Shown piece by piece: positions 60,284 to 64,000 of a stretch of DNA of 64,000 nucleotides. Source of the stretch: Mesotoga sp. BH458_6_3_2_1 (GTDB lineage Bacteria; Thermotogota; Thermotogae; Petrotogales; Kosmotogaceae); contig NZ_JFHL01000029.1 of the NCBI RefSeq assembly GCF_003664995.1, positions 1 through 64,000 on the forward strand, given 5' to 3'. A program made the translations under genes and the position numbers. Every line of letters begins with the position of its first letter. Within the stretch, counting starts at the first letter, position 1. The notes beneath the pieces are model-generated. The model had not been told where the DNA came from. It saw only the letters and a program-made list of their open reading frames with translations, and did not search any database.

Positions 60284-61711
60284 ATGAGTGTTTCAAACTT
60301 GAGACCTAACAGCGAAAAAAGTGCTGGAGGAGCGTTCGACAAGAGTAATTTTATAAGTACCGATGATTGCCGAGACTTCTTTTCGTTCTTAAGAAATGGC
60401 ATAATTCTGTGTGGATTGACAATCGAGGGACGCTGCAAAGTAATCGATGCCAATCCGGCTGCGCTCAAAATAGAAGGTCTTCTGAGAGAAGCTGTCATTG
60501 GGATGGACTTTGAACGTGTGTTTCCCGTGGTCAGGGAATTCGGCATATTGGCTGCCATCCAGCAAGTAAACAGAACCGGTATTTCGCTTCGCATAGAACC
60601 AAAACGGGATTCAGATGCAAAAGGCGAAATCTGGAAAAACGTATCGATCACAAGGCTTTCTTCAAATGTCATCGCCATCGTATTCAATGACTTTGATGAA
60701 TCGTCTGGAGGGAGCAAGGACCTGCAGAAGAGCACATTGGAGCTAGGTAGGCTCTTCGCAAACCTTCCTGGAATTGCCTTCCGATGCAAGAACGACAGAG
60801 ACTGGACTATGGAAGTTGTCAGCGGGGGATTGGCTGATCTTGCAGGTTATAGACCAGAGGAAATAATCGGAAACGAAAAACTATCATATGCTGATCTAAT
60901 CCTTTCGGAAGACAGGGAAATGGTATGGAAAAGCATACAGGAGTCTTTCACCAGGGACGATCATTATGAGATTGAGTATAGAATCGTAACCAAGTCCGGC
61001 CTTGTCAAACACGTACTGGAAAGGGGGAAAGTAATCAGGGGCACTGCTGAAGATGAGCCTTTCGTTGAGGGCTTCATCTCAGATGTTACCGATCTAAGAG
61101 TCGCGAGAAGAGAGGCCGAGGAGAGTAAGGAGAAACTTGAGGCTACCTTCACAAGCACAATTAATGCGCTTTCTAGAATCGTGGAGATCAGAGATCCCTA
61201 CACTTCGGGGCATCAGAGAAAAGTGGGGCTTCTCGCAGCCTCGATTTCCAGGAGAATGGGACTTGAAAATAGACTTTGCGAGAACATAAGGATAAGTGGC
61301 CTTCTCCACGATATCGGGAAACTCTGGATCCCTTCCGAGATTCTAAGCAAACCCGGGAGACTCAATCATATAGAGTTTGAGATGATCAAAGAGCACTCTC
61401 GGCTTGGCTATGAAGTTCTAAAGGAAATTGAGTTTGATTTTCCGATTGCCGACTACGTGATTCAACACCATGAGAGGTTAAACGGTTCTGGATACCCCTT
61501 TGGGCTAAAGGGAGAGGAGACACTCATGCCGGCAAGAATAATCGCTGTCGCAGATGTTGTCGAAGCTATTTCGTCGCACAGACCCTACAGGCCAGCACTT
61601 GGAGTAGAGGTGGCGATAGAAGAGATCACTTCCGGAGCAGGTACTCTTTACGATGGTTCGGTAACGAGAGCTTGTGTCGGCTTACTGGAAGATGGTTTCT
61701 CTTTCGAGTAG
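60284..61711 (+). CDS. PAS-HD-GYP cyclic-di-GMP phosphodiesterase
   Basis: About 475 aa, soluble. Two PAS regions: the first near 50-145, the second near 165-275 with DLAGYRPEEIIGNEKLSYAD. The HD-GYP domain follows with SGLLHDIGKLWIPSEIL, EHSRLGYEVL, and HHERLNGSGYPFGL, all metal ligands present. No GGDEF is attached, so this is a dedicated phosphodiesterase. ATG at 60284 lies 6 nt after GGGAG; the open frame reaches 60206 without support. Confidence 0.88.
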   Translation: MSVSNLRPNSEKSAGGAFDKSNFISTDDCRDFFSFLRNGIILCGLTIEGRCKVIDANPAALKIEGLLREAVIGMDFERVFPVVREFGILAAIQQVNRTGISLRIEPKRDSDAKGEIWKNVSITRLSSNVIAIVFNDFDESSGGSKDLQKSTLELGRLFANLPGIAFRCKNDRDWTMEVVSGGLADLAGYRPEEIIGNEKLSYADLILSEDREMVWKSIQESFTRDDHYEIEYRIVTKSGLVKHVLERGKVIRGTAEDEPFVEGFISDVTDLRVARREAEESKEKLEATFTSTINALSRIVEIRDPYTSGHQRKVGLLAASISRRMGLENRLCENIRISGLLHDIGKLWIPSEILSKPGRLNHIEFEMIKEHSRLGYEVLKEIEFDFPIADYVIQHHERLNGSGYPFGLKGEETLMPARIIAVADVVEAISSHRPYRPALGVEVAIEEITSGAGTLYDGSVTRACVGLLEDGFSFE

Positions 61712-61712
61712 A

Positions 61713-62069
61713 TCAAGGAGAGGGGATCGCCTCGATGATATTTCTCTTCATTCCAAGAATAGGTATTCTTCTTCCCGTCACGAGTGCCTGATAGGTTCCT
61801 CCGACTTCAAGCATCTTGAAGACCTTTGAAGCACCATAGAAGCCCTGGCTTTCGGCGTTCTGAATCACGAATTCCTCTCCGGTATCTGCCATGACCCTAT
61901 AATCAGATTTTCCAGCTTCGGAATTGTCAACTTTCTCGACCACGGTTATCTCAATCATAGTCACGGCCCTGTCGCCCCAGGTAAAGACGAGGTAGAAAGC
62001 CACTGCGACGAGAACCGTTCCTAGCACTACGAAGATCTCTCCCGAAAGATTCTTGAGTCTTCCTTTCAA
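61713..62069 (-). CDS. small membrane-anchored protein of unknown function
   Basis: About 118 aa. One membrane helix (residues about 12-29, EIFVVLGTVLVAVAFYLVF) is followed by a beta-rich soluble part: EITVVEKVDNSE, DYRVMADTGEEFVIQN, VFKMLEVGGTYQALVTG. The pattern is that of DUF-type OB-like periplasmic proteins, but I do not recognise a family. The start is ambiguous: TTG at 62069 (10 nt after GGGGAG) or GTG at 62078 (too close). It is 27 nt after the sua5 stop and convergent with the HD-GYP gene. Confidence 0.7.
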   Translation of the reverse strand: MKGRLKNLSGEIFVVLGTVLVAVAFYLVFTWGDRAVTMIEITVVEKVDNSEAGKSDYRVMADTGEEFVIQNAESQGFYGASKVFKMLEVGGTYQALVTGRRIPILGMKRNIIEAIPSP

Positions 62070-62096
62070 ACTGACCACTCTCCCCGAGTCGGAATT

Positions 62097-63134
62097 CTAA
62101 GCTCTTTCAATTTTCCAGGCAGCCTTCCTCAGCCTGTTCATAATCGCAAGTCCCACACCTGTTTCAGGGAAAGGCTCGGCAATGATCTGAGAGTATTCCA
62201 TGTTCTCTTTATTTCTCAGTTCTTTGAAGAGATTCGATGCAACCTCAAGGAGGTTGTCTCTCGAACCGAGAACGACCTTCTTGACCTGAACGGGATAATA
62301 ATCCTTCATTTCTTCAGAGCAAAGAACGAGAGACTTCTTTCTTCCAGCCAGTATCCCCACCTTCGCGACAACCATGCCGGTCTCTCCTTCGACGAGTATC
62401 AATGGAATGTCTGGAGAATAATGCCGGTATTTCAAACCCGGTGACATCGGATCACCAAGATACTCTTTTCTGCCCGAAACAAATTCCGGAACATGAAGAT
62501 CTGGAAGAACTCCCTTCAGTTGATCCGGGTCGATCGGGCCAGGTCTCAAAAGAGAGGGTCTTCCTCTTGAGAGATCAATAATCGTTGATTCCAGTCCGAA
62601 AACCGTCGGACCCGAAAGGATTATGCAGCTTACTCTTTCGTCCATGTCTTCGATCACATGTTCTTCCATTGTAGGGCTTGGTCTGCCTGAAAGATTTGCG
62701 CTAGGCGCTGCGATAGGAACGCCCGATAGTCGTATCAGTTCTTGGGCCACCGGGTGGGAAGGAAATCTTACGGCCACGCTCTTCAGGCCTGCGGTAACTG
62801 AGTTAGGTATTTCCTTGTTTTTATCGAAGATCAACGTCACCGGCCCTGGCCATACCAGATTCATCAGAGCCGAAAAACTTCCGACATCCTGTGACACGAC
62901 TTCTTTCAACATCTCCATGTTGGAAATGTGTATTATAAGCGGGTTGTCCTGGGGCCTGCCTTTTGCCTCAAAAACCTTCATGATGGCAGTTTCGTCAAAG
63001 GAATTTGCGCCCAACCCATATACGGTCTCCGTAGGAAAAACGACCAGTTCGCCTTTCCGGATTAGTTCTGCAGCCTTCTTTAGACTAGTTTCATCGGGGT
63101 TCTCGGAATTCACCCGTAAGTAGACAGTATCCAT
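62097..63134 (-). CDS. tsaC: threonylcarbamoyl-AMP synthase, Sua5 type
   Basis: About 345 aa, makes threonylcarbamoyl-AMP for the t6A modification of tRNA. The YrdC domain includes GELVVFPTETVYGLGANS, GRPQDNPLIIHI and AAPSANLSGRPSP; a C-terminal Sua5 domain follows (SPGLKYRHYSPDIPL onward). ATG at 63134 is preferred, with GGAGGAAAA upstream, over an ATG 20 codons earlier. Confidence 0.94.
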   Translation of the reverse strand: MDTVYLRVNSENPDETSLKKAAELIRKGELVVFPTETVYGLGANSFDETAIMKVFEAKGRPQDNPLIIHISNMEMLKEVVSQDVGSFSALMNLVWPGPVTLIFDKNKEIPNSVTAGLKSVAVRFPSHPVAQELIRLSGVPIAAPSANLSGRPSPTMEEHVIEDMDERVSCIILSGPTVFGLESTIIDLSRGRPSLLRPGPIDPDQLKGVLPDLHVPEFVSGRKEYLGDPMSPGLKYRHYSPDIPLILVEGETGMVVAKVGILAGRKKSLVLCSEEMKDYYPVQVKKVVLGSRDNLLEVASNLFKELRNKENMEYSQIIAEPFPETGVGLAIMNRLRKAAWKIERA

Positions 63135-63651
63135 TTTTCCTCCGTCGATGAGAACAATCTTCTGATTATTCTCCAGAGCCAAGGGCTCCCGCAATTATAA
63201 CACTCACGATTAGTCCGGAAGTGATCGGGAACCACAATTCTAAATCGCTACGGTTTATGTGAATATCTCTCGGCAGTCTTCCGAGGTGCAGACCGAGTCT
63301 TCGCAGCAGAATTGAACAAGCGTCACCGTAATTCAAACAAGTCCTATTCTGATCAGCAGTTTCTCAAAATACTCCAGAATAATCACCTCTTTGCCTTCTA
63401 GATAGATTATAGACCCTTTCCCGATCGACAAATCGGGCGTCCGTGAAGTCGATACTATCCTAAAACTAAGGACTTTGTAGTGCTTTCAAGAGAGCCAGAT
63501 AGCGAAAGCACGCCGCGGGCTTCCATGGTAGGCTTCGCATGAGCGCTCTGCGGCGTGAAGATGACCGTAAGCTCTAGAACACTGAATAAGATACATAGTT
63601 TTTGAAGTCTATGCGATTCAACTCTCCATAGCTGCAAATTGCTTGATCAGT
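63135..63651. other. gap with a GC-rich inverted repeat, no recognised gene
   Basis: About 515 nt. CACGCCGC at 63509-63516 pairs with GCGGCGTG at 63550-63557 around a 33-nt loop rich in GCTTCGC/GAGCG words that resemble the non-coding mosaic near 47.3 kb. No gene is supported. Confidence 0.5.
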
Positions 63652-64000
63652 TCAGTTCGATTCGTTCAATGTGAGCATGAAGTCGGCAGCGTCGGTTCTT
63701 TCTTGCCAACCCTGTTTCGAGTAGAATCCACGGCGATAGGACTCTCTCGATCTGATGTTTATCAGCCTTATCCGGGAGCAGCCTCTCTTCTCGGATTCAT
63801 TTACAGCCCTTCTCAGGAGCTCTCCTCCGATACCCTTTCCCCGCCAGAGTGTCTTCACAAACAACTCCCCAACATAACCCTCGGCTCCGCCCATGAATAG
63901 ATAAGGCATGAAATGCACGCTGGCGTATCCTGTCAACTCGTTTCCCTCTTCTGCAACGAGAATGAGGTGATCATCTTTCTCCATACTCCACTGAACCATC
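63652..64000 (-). CDS. GNAT-family N-acetyltransferase (5' end cut by window)
   Basis: C-terminal part of a GNAT acetyltransferase. The acetyl-CoA-binding signature is FVKTLWRGKGIGGELLRRA (Q/RxxGxG/A type), then SRIRLINIRSRESYRRGFY and GWQERTDAADFMLTL, the usual end. The window edge lies at its first visible Met, and part of the N-terminal fold is missing, so the true start is beyond the window. Substrate unknown. Confidence 0.85.
   Translation of the reverse strand, partial: MVQWSMEKDDHLILVAEEGNELTGYASVHFMPYLFMGGAEGYVGELFVKTLWRGKGIGGELLRRAVNESEKRGCSRIRLINIRSRESYRRGFYSKQGWQERTDAADFMLTLNESN

Noticed and set aside
1-64000. CRISPR arrays, insertion sequences or prophage
   Set aside because: No regularly spaced direct repeats, transposase motifs, integrases or phage structural genes were seen on either strand.

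Overview
The window looks like a chromosomal segment of a Thermotogota bacterium, most likely a Mesotoga-like member of the Kosmotogaceae/Petrotogales. This rests on gene content and style, not on a database search. It carries a PolC-type replicase, many glycoside hydrolases and Thermotogales-like strong GGAGG ribosome binding sites. TTG starts are frequent, and the genes are tightly packed and coupled by ATGA overlaps. There is no prophage, insertion sequence or CRISPR array. Five tRNA-scale loci were searched for and four found: Leu(GAG), Gln(CUG), Cys(GCA) and Asp(GUC).

Layout. 1-4.1 kb: HtpX/LemA stress-membrane pair with a HAD phosphatase, then a DUF2207 membrane protein. 4.2-4.5 kb: a mini-glutaredoxin with a consensus promoter and a CsoR-family-like operator. 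4.6-17.8 kb: sugar utilisation (galactokinase, Gfo/Idh/MocA oxidoreductase, GH36 alpha-galactosidase, secreted GH13, GH31), plus a PLP sulfur-amino-acid enzyme, a DMT transporter and a large surface gluzincin peptidase. 17.9-20.2 kb: SCP2, DsrE-like, LUD, acylphosphatase and HD genes. 20.3-26.1 kb: surE-def-fmt housekeeping run, tRNA-Leu, DinG helicase, ComF, tRNA-Gln. 26.2-29.4 kb: two GT4 glycosyltransferases and a flippase-like membrane protein. 29.8-33.1 kb: THEP1-type NTPase running into tRNA-Cys, a secreted redoxin-like protein with an upstream frameshifted Cys-rich secreted protein, then tRNA-Asp.

33.4-41.6 kb is the most unusual block: ruvC, polC, a divergent DnaN-fold sliding-clamp-like protein, a catalytically degenerate sugar-ABC-type ATPase and an alpha/beta hydrolase with a Cys nucleophile elbow, all codirectional and partly stop/start-overlapped. 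41.9-52.7 kb is rich in cyclic-di-GMP signalling: a periplasmic-sensor PAS-GAF-GGDEF-HD-GYP protein and two tandem TPR-GGDEF proteins. It also holds MarR, PAF-acetylhydrolase-like and metallo-beta-lactamase-fold genes, a repeat-rich non-coding stretch and a decayed HD-domain gene. 52.8-64 kb: DUF4258 protein, secreted alpha-amylase, 5'(3')-nucleotidase, MacB-like ABC exporter, P1 peptidase, PAS-HD-GYP protein, small membrane protein, Sua5 and a GNAT cut by the window edge.

The strongest candidates for undescribed biology are the PolC-linked second clamp and its operon, and the secreted Cys-rich/redoxin pair. The gluzincin-plus-repeat outer-surface protein and the orphan degenerate ABC ATPase come next. 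All functional calls are from reading motifs; no alignments or searches were run.
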